The position numbers were made by a program, and so were the translations under genes. From NCBI GenBank assembly GCA_963800215.1, contig CAWCZY010000010.1, positions 248,001 to 312,000 on the forward strand: a stretch of DNA of 64,000 nt. The letters are read 5' to 3'. Source of the DNA: JAJPKK01 sp963800215 (GTDB taxonomy: Bacteria; Pseudomonadota; Alphaproteobacteria; Rhizobiales; Xanthobacteraceae). Under the pieces are notes generated by a model. That model searched no databases. It worked only from the letters and a program-made list of their open reading frames with translations, and was not told the origin of the DNA. Each line of letters starts with the position of its first letter. Position 1 is the first letter of the stretch. Below, piece after piece: positions 45,420 through 56,827 of this stretch.

Positions 45420-45451
45420 CAGGGGATCCGGACTCGATCCGAGTGCGCGCT

Positions 45452-46072
45452 TCACGCCGCCACGTCCTGGCGCTCCGCCACCGTCGCGTCGGCGTTGAGG
45501 CGGTAGATCATCGGCACCCCGGTGGCGAGCTCGCGGGCGACGATCTCCTTGGGCCCCAGCCGGTCCAGCACCATCACGAGGGCGCGCAGCGAATTGCCGT
45601 GGGCGGTCACCAGCACGCGCTGGCCGCGCAGCACGCGGGGCAGGATTTCCTGGATGTAATAGGGCAGCACCCGCGCCGCGGTGTCGCGCAGGCTCTCGCC
45701 GCCCGGCGGCGCCACGTCATAGGAACGTCGCCAGATATGCACCTGCTCGTCGCTCCAGCGCTTGCGCGCCTCGTCCTTGTTGAGGCCGGAGAGATCGCCG
45801 TAGTCGCGCTCGTTGAGGGCGACATCCTTGACGACCGGAATGGCCGAAAGGCTCATCTCCTCCAGCATGAGGGTCATGGTATCCTGCGCCCGCTTGAGCG
45901 CCGAGGTGAAGCCGATGTCGAAGCCGATGCCCTGGGCCTTGAGCTTGCGTCCGGCCGCGCGCGCCTCGGCGATCCCGACTTCGGTGAGAGCGACGTCCTT
46001 CCACCCGGTAAACAGGTTTTTCAGATTCCACTCGCTCTGGCCGTGGCGCGCGAGCACCAGCAGACGATCCAT
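45452..46072 (-). CDS. gpmA: 2,3-Bisphosphoglycerate-dependent phosphoglycerate mutase
   Basis: A 206-residue mutase with the catalytic LARHGQSEWN (His at 10), ALNERDYGDLSGLNKDEARK and the second His in VLVTAHGNSLRALV. It is the shorter alphaproteobacterial form. It interconverts 3- and 2-phosphoglycerate in glycolysis and gluconeogenesis. It starts nine bases after the dapB stop on the same strand, likely one operon. Confidence 0.95.
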   Translation of the reverse strand: MDRLLVLARHGQSEWNLKNLFTGWKDVALTEVGIAEARAAGRKLKAQGIGFDIGFTSALKRAQDTMTLMLEEMSLSAIPVVKDVALNERDYGDLSGLNKDEARKRWSDEQVHIWRRSYDVAPPGGESLRDTAARVLPYYIQEILPRVLRGQRVLVTAHGNSLRALVMVLDRLGPKEIVARELATGVPMIYRLNADATVAERQDVAA

Positions 46073-46081
46073 TGTGCTTCC

Positions 46082-46897
46082 TCACATGTCCGACAGGCCG
46101 AGCACGTCGGCCATGGAATATAGGCCCGGCTTGCGGCGGTTCGCCCACAGCGCGGCCTTGACCGCGCCGCGGGCGAAGATCAGGCGGTCTTCCGCCTTGT
46201 GGACGAGCTCGATGCGCTCGTACGGCCCGGCGAAGATGACGCTGTGCTCGCCCACCACCGTGCCGCCGCGCAGGCTCGCGAACCCGATGTCGCCGGATTT
46301 CCGCTCGCCGGGATGGCCGTCGCGCACGCGCACCGCGCGCTTTTCGAGGTCGATGTTCCTGCCCACCGCCGCGGCGCGGCCGAGCAGAAGCGCGGTGCCG
46401 GACGGCGCGTCGGTCTTCTTGCCATGGTGCATTTCGAGGATTTCGATGTCGAATTCCGCGTCGAGCGTACGGGCGACGCGCTTGACCAGCGCCGCCAGAA
46501 GATTGACGCCGAGGCTCATGCTGCCGGACTTGACGATCCGGGAACTGCTGCTGGCGGCGGCGATGATTGTCTCCTGCTCCGCCGAAAGGCCGGTGGTGCC
46601 GATGACGTGAACGAGGCCGCGGCGCGCCGCTTGCGCGGCGAGGAACACGGTCGCCGAGGGAACGGTGAAGTCGAGAATGCCGTCGGCCTCGGCGAGCAGC
46701 GGCTCGATCTCGTCGGTCACCAGGATGCCGTTCACGCCGAGGCCGGCCAATTCGCCGGCGTCGCGCCCGATCGCGGCGGAGCCGGCCGCTTCCGCGGCGC
46801 CGACGAGGACGGCCCCTTCGCTGTCGGAAATAGCCTCGATCAGGGTGCGGCCCATCCGCCCCCCGGCACCGGCCACGATCAGCCGCATCGCGGACAT
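46082..46897 (-). CDS. dapB: 4-Hydroxy-tetrahydrodipicolinate reductase
   Basis: A 271-residue DapB with VAGAGGRMGRTLIEAI at the NAD(P) site, FTVPSATVFLAAQAA, the active-site EMHHGKKTDAPSGTAL (His, His, Lys) and GEHSVIFAGPYERIEL. It reduces the lysine/diaminopimelate pathway intermediate. The ATG at 46897 has GGGAGGAATTC before it; an in-frame start 14 codons upstream is not conserved in type. gpmA follows. Confidence 0.95.
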   Translation of the reverse strand: MSAMRLIVAGAGGRMGRTLIEAISDSEGAVLVGAAEAAGSAAIGRDAGELAGLGVNGILVTDEIEPLLAEADGILDFTVPSATVFLAAQAARRGLVHVIGTTGLSAEQETIIAAASSSSRIVKSGSMSLGVNLLAALVKRVARTLDAEFDIEILEMHHGKKTDAPSGTALLLGRAAAVGRNIDLEKRAVRVRDGHPGERKSGDIGFASLRGGTVVGEHSVIFAGPYERIELVHKAEDRLIFARGAVKAALWANRRKPGLYSMADVLGLSDM

Positions 46898-46995
46898 GAA
46901 TTCCTCCCGATCAGGCGCGGATATAGCGGGACGCGGCACGATTGCAAAGCGAGCCGCGACCCGTCAGATCGCGAACATGCGGGGCCAAACCGTTT

Positions 46996-47101
46996 GATCT
47001 TGCGCATGATCCTGCCCGGAAGTCTGCGGTTTTTCGCAATCATGCGCTCCCGTATGCACATGATCTCGTTCAAAAAGTCTGCAACTTTTCGGGATCATGC
47101 G
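46996..47101 (-). repeat. Dispersed repeat family R1, tandem copies e
   Basis: Two inverted-orientation copies. The better one (47058-47100) reads CATGATCTCGTTCAAAAAGT-CTGCA-ACTTTTCGGGATCATG, the complement of copies a and b. The other (46996-47045) is degenerate (ATGATCCTGCCCGGAAGTCT). They fill the gap between dapB and the DUF1330 gene. Confidence 0.75.
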
Positions 47102-47133
47102 GTTTTCGCAGCGTTTTTTCGGGACCAACGCGG

Positions 47134-47436
47134 TTACGGCTGCGCGCCGTCATAGCCTTCGACCACGACCAGGTCGGCTTGGGCGCGGTGTTCCCGCAGC
47201 TTTTTGACTTGCCCGTACTCGGGCGACCGGTAGCAGGCGAGCGCGGTCTCGTAGTCCTTGAACTCGATTGTCACGAGGCGGGAACGCAGCTTGCCCTCCA
47301 TCGTCTCGTTGCGGCCGGCACGGATGACGTAGCGGCCGCCGAACTTGCGCAAAACGTCCTGGATGGCCGCGACATAGGCCTTGTAGCCTTCGGGGTCGGA
47401 CACGTCGACCAGCGCCAGCCAGTATCCCTTCGCCAT
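47134..47436 (-). CDS. DUF1330 family protein
   Basis: A 100-residue small barrel protein: KGYWLALVDVSDPEGYKAYV at the start, GRYVIRAGRNETMEGKLRSR and a central RLVTIEFKDYETALACYRSP, all typical of DUF1330 (dimeric ferredoxin-like fold). The catalytic role is unknown. It lies 20 bases downstream of pyrF on the same strand. Confidence 0.9.
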   Translation of the reverse strand: MAKGYWLALVDVSDPEGYKAYVAAIQDVLRKFGGRYVIRAGRNETMEGKLRSRLVTIEFKDYETALACYRSPEYGQVKKLREHRAQADLVVVEGYDGAQP

Positions 47437-47456
47437 GATCCGCCCTTTCGGAATCT

Positions 47457-48155
47457 TCAGTGCACCGCCGCCGCGATCTCAGCAATGATGCCATCGGCCG
47501 CCGCCCTGGGATCGGCCGCCTCCACGACGGGCCGTCCGACCACGAGGTAATCGGCTCCGGCGGCGATCGCGCGCGCCGGGGTCATGACGCGCTTCTGGTC
47601 GCCCACAGCGGCACCGGCCGGGCGGATGCCGGGGGTAACCAGCGCCATGCCGGGGCCGACCACGGAACGCAGATGGGCGGCTTCCTCGGCGGCGCAGACG
47701 AGGCCGTCGATGCCGAGTTCGCGGGCCTGCGCCGCCCGCCACGCGACCAGCTCGGACACGCCCGCCGCGTAACCCGCCGCCGCGAGATCGGCGTCGTCAT
47801 AGGAGGTGAGGACGGTCACCGCGAGGATGCGCAGGCCGGCGGCGCCGCGGGCGACGACCGCCGCTTTCATGGTCTGCGGATAGGCGTGGACGGTGAGGAA
47901 GGTCGCGCCGAGGCGGGCCACGCTTTCCACCCCCTTGGCGACGGTGTTGCCGATGTCGTGCAGCTTGAGATCGAGAAACACGCGCTTGTCCGCCCGGACC
48001 AGGGCATCGGCGAACGGCAGGCCGCCGGCATAGGCGAGCTGATACCCGATCTTGTAGAAGGAGACCGCATCGCCGAGCCGCTCGACCAGGGCGGCGGCCG
48101 CCGCGACCGAGGGCACATCGAGGGCGACGATCAGCCGGTCGCGCGGCGCAGGCAT
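47457..48155 (-). CDS. pyrF: Orotidine 5'-phosphate decarboxylase
   Basis: A 232-residue enzyme of UMP synthesis. RLIVALDVPSVAAAAALVER opens the barrel, the catalytic Lys/Asp array is in VFLDLKLHDIGNTVAKG, and LVTPGIRPAGAAVGDQKRV and YLVVGRPVVEAADP bind the phosphate. The ATG at 48155 follows GAGGGAGTAGCG. The DUF1330 gene is next in the operon. Confidence 0.96.
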   Translation of the reverse strand: MPAPRDRLIVALDVPSVAAAAALVERLGDAVSFYKIGYQLAYAGGLPFADALVRADKRVFLDLKLHDIGNTVAKGVESVARLGATFLTVHAYPQTMKAAVVARGAAGLRILAVTVLTSYDDADLAAAGYAAGVSELVAWRAAQARELGIDGLVCAAEEAAHLRSVVGPGMALVTPGIRPAGAAVGDQKRVMTPARAIAAGADYLVVGRPVVEAADPRAAADGIIAEIAAAVH

Positions 48156-48178
48156 CGCTACTCCCTCGATCATGTGCG

Positions 48179-48760
48179 TCACGCCAGCTGGTGCGCCGCG
48201 TCGACCAAGTGCCCTAGCACGGTCCGCAGCCAATTCGCATTCGCCTCATCGCGCAGATTGTCCATGTCGTCGAAGGCGGTGGCGGCGTCGCGCACCGCGA
48301 TCTGGTCGGGCAGCACCATGGCGCCGCAGCCGAGCTCGAGCACGTGGCGCAAGGCGATCAGCGAGCGATAGCCGCCATGGGTCCCGTTGGACGCGGCGCC
48401 GAGTGCGAAGACGCGCTGCCGGTAGGCGGCGAGCGGCGGCTCCGGCGCCTCGCGCACCCGGGAAATCCAGTCGAGCGTGTTCTTGAGGAGCGGCGTGATC
48501 GAGGCGTTGTATTCCGGGCTGGCGATGAAAATGCCGTGATGGATGCCGAACAGCCGCTTGAGCTTGACGGCGTTTTGCGGCGGGCCCGCCTCCGCGTCGT
48601 CGTCGCCGTGATAGAGCGGTAGCGGATAGTCGGCGAGCGATATGCGGATCACATCGGCATTGAGCAGCGCCAGTTCCTTCACCGCGAGTCCGGCCAGCCG
48701 CGCATTGAAGGAAGCGGTGCGGATTGAGCCCGCGAAAACCAGGATTTTCGGACGGCGCAT
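48179..48760 (-). CDS. NAD(P)H-dependent FMN reductase
   Basis: A 193-residue flavodoxin-like reductase. The FMN phosphate loop is VFAGSIRTASFN, with IFIASPEYNASITPLLKNTL and FALGAASNGTHGG around the isoalloxazine. It is cytosolic and probably reduces quinones, azo compounds or chromate using FMN; the natural substrate is not known. The start at 48760 (MRRPKI) is used since the upstream TTG is weak. It ends 23 bases before the pyrF start on the same strand. Confidence 0.9.
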   Translation of the reverse strand: MRRPKILVFAGSIRTASFNARLAGLAVKELALLNADVIRISLADYPLPLYHGDDDAEAGPPQNAVKLKRLFGIHHGIFIASPEYNASITPLLKNTLDWISRVREAPEPPLAAYRQRVFALGAASNGTHGGYRSLIALRHVLELGCGAMVLPDQIAVRDAATAFDDMDNLRDEANANWLRTVLGHLVDAAHQLA

Positions 48761-48783
48761 CAGGGGTTTTGATCCCAATCTGC

Positions 48784-48877
48784 GGTGTCAGGCCTGCGAA
48801 AGCGGGCATCCAGCACCCACGTGGAAGTGCCGCGGTCACCGGATCGCCCGGTCAAGCCGGGCGGCCAGGATAATGGG
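48784..48877. repeat. Dispersed repeat family R3, copy b
   Basis: GGTGTCAGGCCTGCGAAAGC-GGGCATCCAGCACCC at one end and GGATCGCCCGGTCAAGCCGG-GCGG at the other match copy a at 27451, with a shorter centre. Confidence 0.7.
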
Positions 48878-48907
48878 TTTCAAACGCTGCAAAATCAAAC
48901 CGGCGGC

Positions 48908-49510
48908 TCAGGCCCGGCGGTAGACCCAGACCCGGGCCGGAGGCAGGTTGAGCCAAATGCGCTCGGAGCATTGAGTGCTCGCCCCGTCGAGCGATCGCGG
49001 GATCGGCGGCACCACCGCATAGGTGAACTGTATGAAAGGCGCGCCGGGATGCAGCAGCGCGAACGCGTCATTGACGAGCCGCAGCCGGAACTTCAGCGGC
49101 TTGGTGAACAAAGGCAGGCCCGACACCACCGCCGCCGCCGGTTGCCGCAGCAGGGTGCCGAGCAGCCGCTTGATCGCGTAGGCGTCGCCTTGCACCACCG
49201 TGGCTTCGGGATAGCGCACCCGCAAGAGCCGGCAGAAGGTCGGGTTGAACTCGACCAGCACCAGCCGGGCGGGATCGACGCCGTGCTCGACCAGCGCCGC
49301 GGTGACCGCGCCGGTCCCGGGACCGAGCTCGATGACGTGGCCGTCCAGGCCGGGATCGACGAATTTCGCCATGGCGCGGGCAAGCGGCTTGCCGGAGGGC
49401 ATCACCGCCCCGGTCGCCAGCGGCTTTTCCATCCAGGAGCGCAGAAAATGCACCTCGTCGTCGAGGCGCAGGCTCTTTTTCGCTATACTCAGCGTTGATT
49501 GAAACGACAT
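48908..49510 (-). CDS. pmtA: Phospholipid N-methyltransferase, PmtA (Rhodobacter type)
   Basis: A 200-residue SAM methyltransferase converting phosphatidylethanolamine stepwise to phosphatidylcholine. It has FLRSWMEKPLATGAVMPSGK, the SAM motif VIELGPGTGAVTAALVEHG, VLVEFNPTFCRLLR and VVQGDAYAIK, and VVSGLPLFTKP, all typical of the Rhodobacter/Bradyrhizobium PmtA group. No transmembrane helix; it works at the inner membrane surface. The ATG at 49510 is chosen over a TTG four codons upstream. Confidence 0.88.
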   Translation of the reverse strand: MSFQSTLSIAKKSLRLDDEVHFLRSWMEKPLATGAVMPSGKPLARAMAKFVDPGLDGHVIELGPGTGAVTAALVEHGVDPARLVLVEFNPTFCRLLRVRYPEATVVQGDAYAIKRLLGTLLRQPAAAVVSGLPLFTKPLKFRLRLVNDAFALLHPGAPFIQFTYAVVPPIPRSLDGASTQCSERIWLNLPPARVWVYRRA

Positions 49511-49611
49511 GTGTGGATTCAAGATCGCCCGCCACTCGGTACTTGTGTACTTGTCACATATTGGTCACGAGTATAGCGCGGCACGGCCATGGTCAAGACC
49601 GCATGCCCCGA

Positions 49612-50754
49612 TCAAGCCGACCCGGCGCGAGTACCGAAGAAATCCTTGACGCGGCCGAAGAAGCCCGCGGACTCCGGATTCGTGTCATTGGAGGACAATT
49701 TCTGGAATTCGGCCAGCAATTCCCGCTGCCGCTTGGTCAGGTTTTGCGGCGTCTCGACCACGACCTGAACGTACATGTCGCCGAGTTGCTTGGACCGCAG
49801 CACCGGCATGCCCTTGGCCTGCAGGCGGAAGCGCCGGCCTGACTGGGTGCCTTCGGGTATCTTCACCCGGGTCTTGCCGCCGTCGATGGTCGGCACCTCG
49901 AATTCGCCGCCGAGCGCCGCCGTCGTCATCGAAATCGGCGCGCGGCAATGCAGGTCGGCGCCGTCGCGCTGGAAAAACACGTGCGCCGAGATCGACAGGA
50001 AAATGTAGAGATCGCCGGGCGGACCGCCGCGCAGTCCCGCCTCGCCCTCGCCGGCCAGGCGGATGCGGGTGCCATCCTCGACGCCGGGCGGGATATTCAC
50101 CGACAGCGCGCGCTCGCGCGTGACCCGGCCGAGACCGCCGCAGGACGTGCAGGGATTGTCGATCACCTGGCCGCGGCCATGACAGGACGGGCAGGTGCGC
50201 TCCAGGGTGAAGAAGCCCTGGGCATGGCGAATCTTGCCCTGGCCTCCGCAGGTGGCGCACACCTTGGGCTTGGTGCCGGACTGGGCGCCGCTGCCGGTAC
50301 ACGGCTCGCAGGTGACCGAGGTTGGAATCCTGATCTGGGCGTTCTTGCCGCCATGGGCCTCTTCGAGGGTGAGCTCCATGTTGTAGCGCAGGTCGGCACC
50401 GCGCTCGCGGCCGGAACCGCGGCTGCTGCGCCGCCCGCCGGCGCCGCCCATGCCGAAGAAATCGTCGAAGATATCGGCGAAGGTGGTGGCGAAGTCGGCG
50501 CCGAAGCCGTGTCCGCCGCCGCCCCCCTGCTCGAAGGCGGCGTGGCCGAAGCGGTCATAAGCGGCGCGCTTGTCGCCGTCCTTGAGCACCTCGTAGGCTT
50601 CGTTGAGCTCCTTGAAACGATGCTCGCAGTCGGTGTCGCCCGGATTCTTGTCCGGATGCAGCTTCATCGCGAGCTTGCGGTAGGCACCCTTGAGATCGGA
50701 ATCGGTCGCCGCGCGCTCGACTCCCAGAACCTCATAATAACAACGCTTGGCCAT
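49612..50754 (-). CDS. dnaJ: Chaperone DnaJ
   Basis: A 380-residue type I Hsp40. The J domain has the HPD motif in LHPDKNPGDTD, then a Gly/Phe region rich in GGGGGHGFG, the zinc-binding domain with four CxxCxGxG repeats (CEPCTGSG, CATCGGQG, CPSCHGRG, CTSCGGLG) and the client-binding C-terminal domain. It stimulates DnaK ATPase. It lies 182 bases downstream of dnaK on the same strand. Confidence 0.97.
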   Translation of the reverse strand: MAKRCYYEVLGVERAATDSDLKGAYRKLAMKLHPDKNPGDTDCEHRFKELNEAYEVLKDGDKRAAYDRFGHAAFEQGGGGGHGFGADFATTFADIFDDFFGMGGAGGRRSSRGSGRERGADLRYNMELTLEEAHGGKNAQIRIPTSVTCEPCTGSGAQSGTKPKVCATCGGQGKIRHAQGFFTLERTCPSCHGRGQVIDNPCTSCGGLGRVTRERALSVNIPPGVEDGTRIRLAGEGEAGLRGGPPGDLYIFLSISAHVFFQRDGADLHCRAPISMTTAALGGEFEVPTIDGGKTRVKIPEGTQSGRRFRLQAKGMPVLRSKQLGDMYVQVVVETPQNLTKRQRELLAEFQKLSSNDTNPESAGFFGRVKDFFGTRAGSA

Positions 50755-50936
50755 GGCAGGTCACCCCAACCCGACGTAGTAACCCTTCTTCCCATCCGGA
50801 AGAGGGGGGCGGCTAAGCGCAGGCGAACGGAGCGGGTGACGGGCGGTCGGCGGCATCGCTCAAGCGCAATTCATTGTTGAAGGGCCTTGCTGCTTGAAAA
50901 CGGGCTCCCGCTCCCCCGGAGCGAGAGCCGTTCGGC

Positions 50937-52871
<1,935 letters not shown>

Positions 52872-53017
52872 TGTAAAATCCTTCTCTGTCAGCAGATCGG
52901 CCGGGCCCATGCGGCACCCGGAAGAAGCGCGCGGCAGGCGGCCTCGCCTGCCTAGGATCGCCCCTGGTCCGACCCCTCAAATTGTCCTTGCCCGCCAGCC
53001 CGGCGGGTTCACAGCGT

Positions 53018-53046
53018 CATATAGGAGACGACCACGGCGCCGCAAG
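53018..53046 (-). promoter_or_regulatory. RpoH-like heat-shock promoter of dnaK
   Basis: On the minus strand CTTG, a 17-base spacer, then CCTATATG. This matches the alphaproteobacterial sigma32 pattern (CTTG - about 17 - CYTATNT). Start of transcription would give a leader of about 140 bases. Inference from pattern only. Confidence 0.55.
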
Positions 53047-53114
53047 GCGGGAATGGACGAAATCGGCAGCACTAACAAGCTCGAAACCATTGCGGCAACG
53101 CAGCGGCGGCGGCG

Positions 53115-54930
53115 TCACAGCTTGACGCGGTAGACCACGAAGGGGCCGTTCCGGGTCGCCTCCACCAGCTTGAGCCAGGGAGGCACCTCGCCGGCCGCGA
53201 GCCGCCCCCACAGGCTCGCGTCGCGCGCGGCCGCGCCGATGCCGCCCAGGGTGTGACGGTCGCATACCGCGAGATAATCCGGCTTGAACTTGGCCACGAC
53301 CTCGCGGGCTGCCGCCGGCGGCAGGGCGAAGATGTCATTGGCTGCGATGATCGGCGCCACCAGGCGGTGATAGGGGGCCGACATCACGGAATGCGGCGTC
53401 AGCGCCAGCACGAACGGCCCGTAATCGATGTCGGTCGCGACCAGGCCGGGCGGCAGGGCGGCGAGCTGGGCGTAGCTCTTGCTGAGCAGGCAGCCGGCCG
53501 TGACCCGCGAATTTTCCGCCTCGAGGGGCCGGGCGCTCACGGCCTGCACCGCCGCCATGGCCACCGCGGCGGTAACCGCCGGCGCCAGGAACAGCGCAAT
53601 CAGCGCGCGAACCGCGAGGGTGCCCAGCCGCAGCGAGGCGAACATGCGCACCACGCCCGCCGCCACCATCGGGATCGCCAGCCATATGGCGTAGCTGAAT
53701 GCGCGGACCATCGTGCACATGACCGCCACCGAGACGATCAACGCGGCGGCAGCCACCAGGAAGCCGAAATCCCGGCGCGTCGCCGGGTCGCGCGCAATGA
53801 GCAGCATGAACACCAGGGCGACCGCCGGGAAGGCGGCGACCGCCGCACCCATCGGCGGCGATTTCCAGGCCACCGTCCACAGCGGTTGCATTTCCGAGAC
53901 GTGGTTGAACCACAGCGATCGCACCGTCGGGTCCATCATCGCGAACGGACCCCCAAGGCAGCGCGGCTCGATGGCGGCGAAGGCCGCGGCGGCGACGAGG
54001 CCGGTGACGGCGACGCCGGCGGCACGGACCTGCCAATGCGCCCCGGCCAAGCAACCGGCCGGTCAGGGCGAGCCCGAGCGTCGCCAGGATCACCGCGACG
54101 GTCGAATTGATGGCGATCGCATCGCAGGCGGTGCGCCCCCACTGCGCGGGGCCGACGTTGACCAGGAATGCCGCCGCGACGCTCGCCGGCGCCCCAGGCG
54201 CCGTAACGCGCGAGCGCAGGGCCGGCATCGGGCGCGAAGATGAAACGCAGCGCCATGGCGCCGCCGGCGAGCACGATATAGGGCAGCCCCTCGAAGCCGA
54301 TCGCCATCGCGCGAGCCGGTCAGGACGCCGGCCGCGGCCGCGGCCCAGGGCTTGCGGTCGCTCCACGCCACCGCCGCCATCAACAGCACCGCAAGCGCGA
54401 TCTGGACGTTGTGATGATCGATCCGCCCGGGAATGAAATGCTGGAAAGCCGGCAGCCCGACAGCAGTCAGCACGAGCGCGATCGGTGCCGCGTCCCGTCC
54501 GGCGACGCGCCAGGCGATCGCGGTCGCGCCGGCCATGGTCGGCAGCAGCCACAGCATCGGCCACACCGTGCGCATCAGCCGCTCGGCGAAAGCGGCATCG
54601 GTGAACTGCCGGAACAGCCACAACAATCCCGCGAGCCCGGCATCGATCAGCCGCGACCAGTGGGTGTCATAGCCGTCGGGCGGGCCCAGCCTTGCTTCAT
54701 GCAGGTTGAACCAGCCATGGCCGTCGATGAGGCCCCGCATCTGGACGAGCCGCATGGCGTCGTCCATGTCGGTCAGGGTCCGCGCCGTGTCCGCCCAGTG
54801 GTCCGCCAGGAGCTGCAGCGACGATGACGAGCCAGGCAACGCCGAGGAGCAGGGCGATGTTCGGCACGGCCGGGCGTTGGGGCAAGGGATCACCTGCAGG
54901 CGAAATGACGGGAAACCGAGCCCTTGCCAT
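53115..54930 (-). CDS. Large integral membrane protein of unknown function, with four net +1 frame breaks
   Basis: Reads as a 603-residue protein after removing single extra bases near 54825, 54315, 54195 and 54048. The N-terminal membrane helix is followed by a loop TDMDDAMRLVQMRGLIDGHG with THWSRLIDAG, a first-loop pattern seen in hypothetical membrane proteins of Bradyrhizobiaceae resembling GT39/oligosaccharyl-type glycosyltransferases. About ten hydrophobic segments follow and the C-terminal 150 residues are soluble, with ATDIDYGPFVLALTPHSVMS. Acidic residues after helix one suit a glycosyltransferase, but I cannot confirm it. The frame breaks are probably sequencing errors. Confidence 0.7.
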
Positions 54931-55090
54931 ATCGGTCGCAGCTTGCGTTTCCCTTAATTCGGCAGCAACCGATATCCGCGTGCCGGCAGCGGCGGCTGGA
55001 CCGGGCACCCGTCGCCGCAGTGCCAAAATGCGACGGGGCCGCCGAATGGTGATACAGTCTGGCCAGGGCGATGCCCTCATGAGGAGCTTC

Positions 55091-56058
55091 ATGACCTTGA
55101 GAACATTCAGCATTTATCGCTTTGCTGGCAGCATTCCCGGCGGCCCTGGCGAGCGCGCCGGCGCAGGCGGCGGAGCCTGAGTTCCCGATCGGGTCCGCTG
55201 GTCGGCTTCGTGCCGCCGCCGGGCTTCGTGGTCAGCAAGCGCTTCCCGGGCTTCGAGAATACCGACAATGGCGGCTCGATCGTGTTGCTGACCCTGCCGT
55301 CGCAGGCCTATCCGGACATCGAGAAGTCGATGACCCCCGAGGCCTTCAAGGCGCAGGGCATCACCGAGGAAAAGCGGGAGAACCTGACGCTTCCGGGCGG
55401 CAAGGGCGTGCTGGTGATCGGTTCCGAGCAGGAAAACGGCCAGAAATTCCGCAAATGGATGTTTCTGGGATCGGTGCCTGCGGCCATCGCCATCGCCGCG
55501 GTCCGCATACCCGATACCGCGCTGAAGGCCTATCCGGACGACGTCATCAAGACATCGCTCCTCACCATGACGGCACGGGCTTCCGTGCCGGTCGAGGAGC
55601 AGCTCAGCCTGATCCCGTTCAAATTGAGCGAAATGTCCGGGTTGCGGCCGGTTCGGGTGATGGGCGGGGCGGGCGTCTTGCTCACCGACGGTCCCAAGGA
55701 TGCGCCGGAGGTCGCGGAACAGCCGGTGTTCATCGTGTCGATCGGCCAGGGTGGCCCCGAGCAGGCCGAGGAGCGCGCCAATTTCGCGCGCAACATGTTC
55801 ACCGGGCTCGCGGACTTCAAAGACATCCGGATCGTGAGCGGGGACATGCTGCGGCTCGGCGGCGGCAGCATGCCGACCCATGAGCTTCAGGCCGAGGCGA
55901 AGGATGCCAAGACCGATACGCCCATGAAGATCGTGCAATGGGTGCGGTTCGGCCCCGGCGCCTTCGTGCGCATGGTCGGCATCGCCCGTGCCGATCTCTG
56001 GTCGAAGGAATTCCCGCGATTCCGCGCCGTGCGCGACGGCGTCAGCCCGCGGGAATAG
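55091..56058 (+). CDS. Putative secreted protein of unknown function, with two net +1 frame breaks
   Basis: Reads as 321 residues once extra bases near 55115 and 55195 are removed. The corrected N-terminus is MTLRTFSI followed by IALLAAFPAALASAPAQAAE, a signal peptide, then FPIGS and LVGFVPPPGFVVSKRFPGFE. The mature part has DNGGSIVLLTLP, KWMFLGSVPAAIAIAAVRIP and VEEQLSLIPFKL. AGGAG lies six bases before the ATG at 55091. The overall pattern is of a periplasmic protein found in Rhizobiales; no enzyme motif is visible. Confidence 0.65.
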
Positions 56059-56119
56059 GACCTGGGGCCGCAGGGGCGGCCGCAACCGCGTCCCGCGCGC
56101 CATGGCGCAATATGCTTCG

Positions 56120-56761
56120 CTATTGCGCCCTACGTGCTACCCGCCGGAGTTCTCCACCACCACCACCACCACCACCACCACCCGCCGCAGCGCCGCTCGC
56201 GGACGGCGTCGGTGCGGTCCTGGGGCCGCCCTTGGAAACCCCGACCAGGGCCGGCCTGAGCATCCGGTCCCCAATCATGTAGCCGGGCTGGATGACCTGC
56301 ACCACCGAGCCGGAAGGCACCCTGGCGTCCGGCACCTCGAACATGGCCTGGTGGAGATTGGGATCGAATTTCGCCCCGTGGGGGTCGAATTTCTTTACGC
56401 CGTTCTTTTCGAGGACCTTGAGAAGCTCGCGCTCCGTCAACTCCACGCCGTCGACCAGCGCCTTGGCCGGACCCTCCAGCACGACGCCGGAATCGCTCGC
56501 CGCATCGAGGGCCCGGCGGATATTGTCGGCGACGCCGACGAGATCGCGGGCAAAGCCGGTGATCGCATAGGTACGGGAATCGGCCACCTCGCGCTCGGTG
56601 CGGCGGCGCAGGTTTTCCATCTCGGCCAGGGTGCGCAGCACCCGGTCCTTCAATTCGGCGACTTCCTTGGCCAACGATTCCGCTTCTTGTGCCGGATCGG
56701 TGGCTGGCGTCGTATTTTCGGCATCGGCGGCCTTATTGCCGTTGGCGGCAGTATCCATCAT
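56120..56761 (-). CDS. grpE: Nucleotide exchange factor GrpE
   Basis: A 213-residue GrpE. The N-terminal coiled coil (LAKEVAELKDRVLRTLAEME, then RRRTEREVADSR) leads to the beta-wing domain with KNGVKKFDPHGAKFDPNLHQ, VVQVIQPGYMIGDRMLRPAL and VGVSKGG. It exchanges ADP on DnaK. The C-terminus is odd: after GGPRTAPTPSASGA there is a run of ten Gly encoded by a nine-unit trinucleotide repeat, then ELRRVARRAQ, which does not resemble other GrpE ends. An RpoH-like promoter precedes it. Confidence 0.93.
   Translation of the reverse strand: MMDTAANGNKAADAENTTPATDPAQEAESLAKEVAELKDRVLRTLAEMENLRRRTEREVADSRTYAITGFARDLVGVADNIRRALDAASDSGVVLEGPAKALVDGVELTERELLKVLEKNGVKKFDPHGAKFDPNLHQAMFEVPDARVPSGSVVQVIQPGYMIGDRMLRPALVGVSKGGPRTAPTPSASGAAAGGGGGGGGGGELRRVARRAQ
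56154..56180 (-). repeat. Trinucleotide microsatellite in grpE
   Basis: Nine CCA units on the plus strand (GGT codons on the minus strand) encode a poly-Gly run near the GrpE C-terminus. Such tracts can change length by slippage without breaking the frame. Confidence 0.85.
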
Positions 56762-56798
56762 GAAACAGTTCCCCGGAAAAAGGCTTCTTGCTGCACCG

Positions 56799-56827
56799 CA
56801 TATCGATATTTTGCGGTAGAAATCAAG
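56799..56827 (-). promoter_or_regulatory. RpoH-like heat-shock promoter of grpE
   Basis: On the minus strand CTTG, a 17-base spacer, then TCGATATG, 38 bases before the grpE start. It has the same geometry as the dnaK promoter and shares ATATG. Confidence 0.5.
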
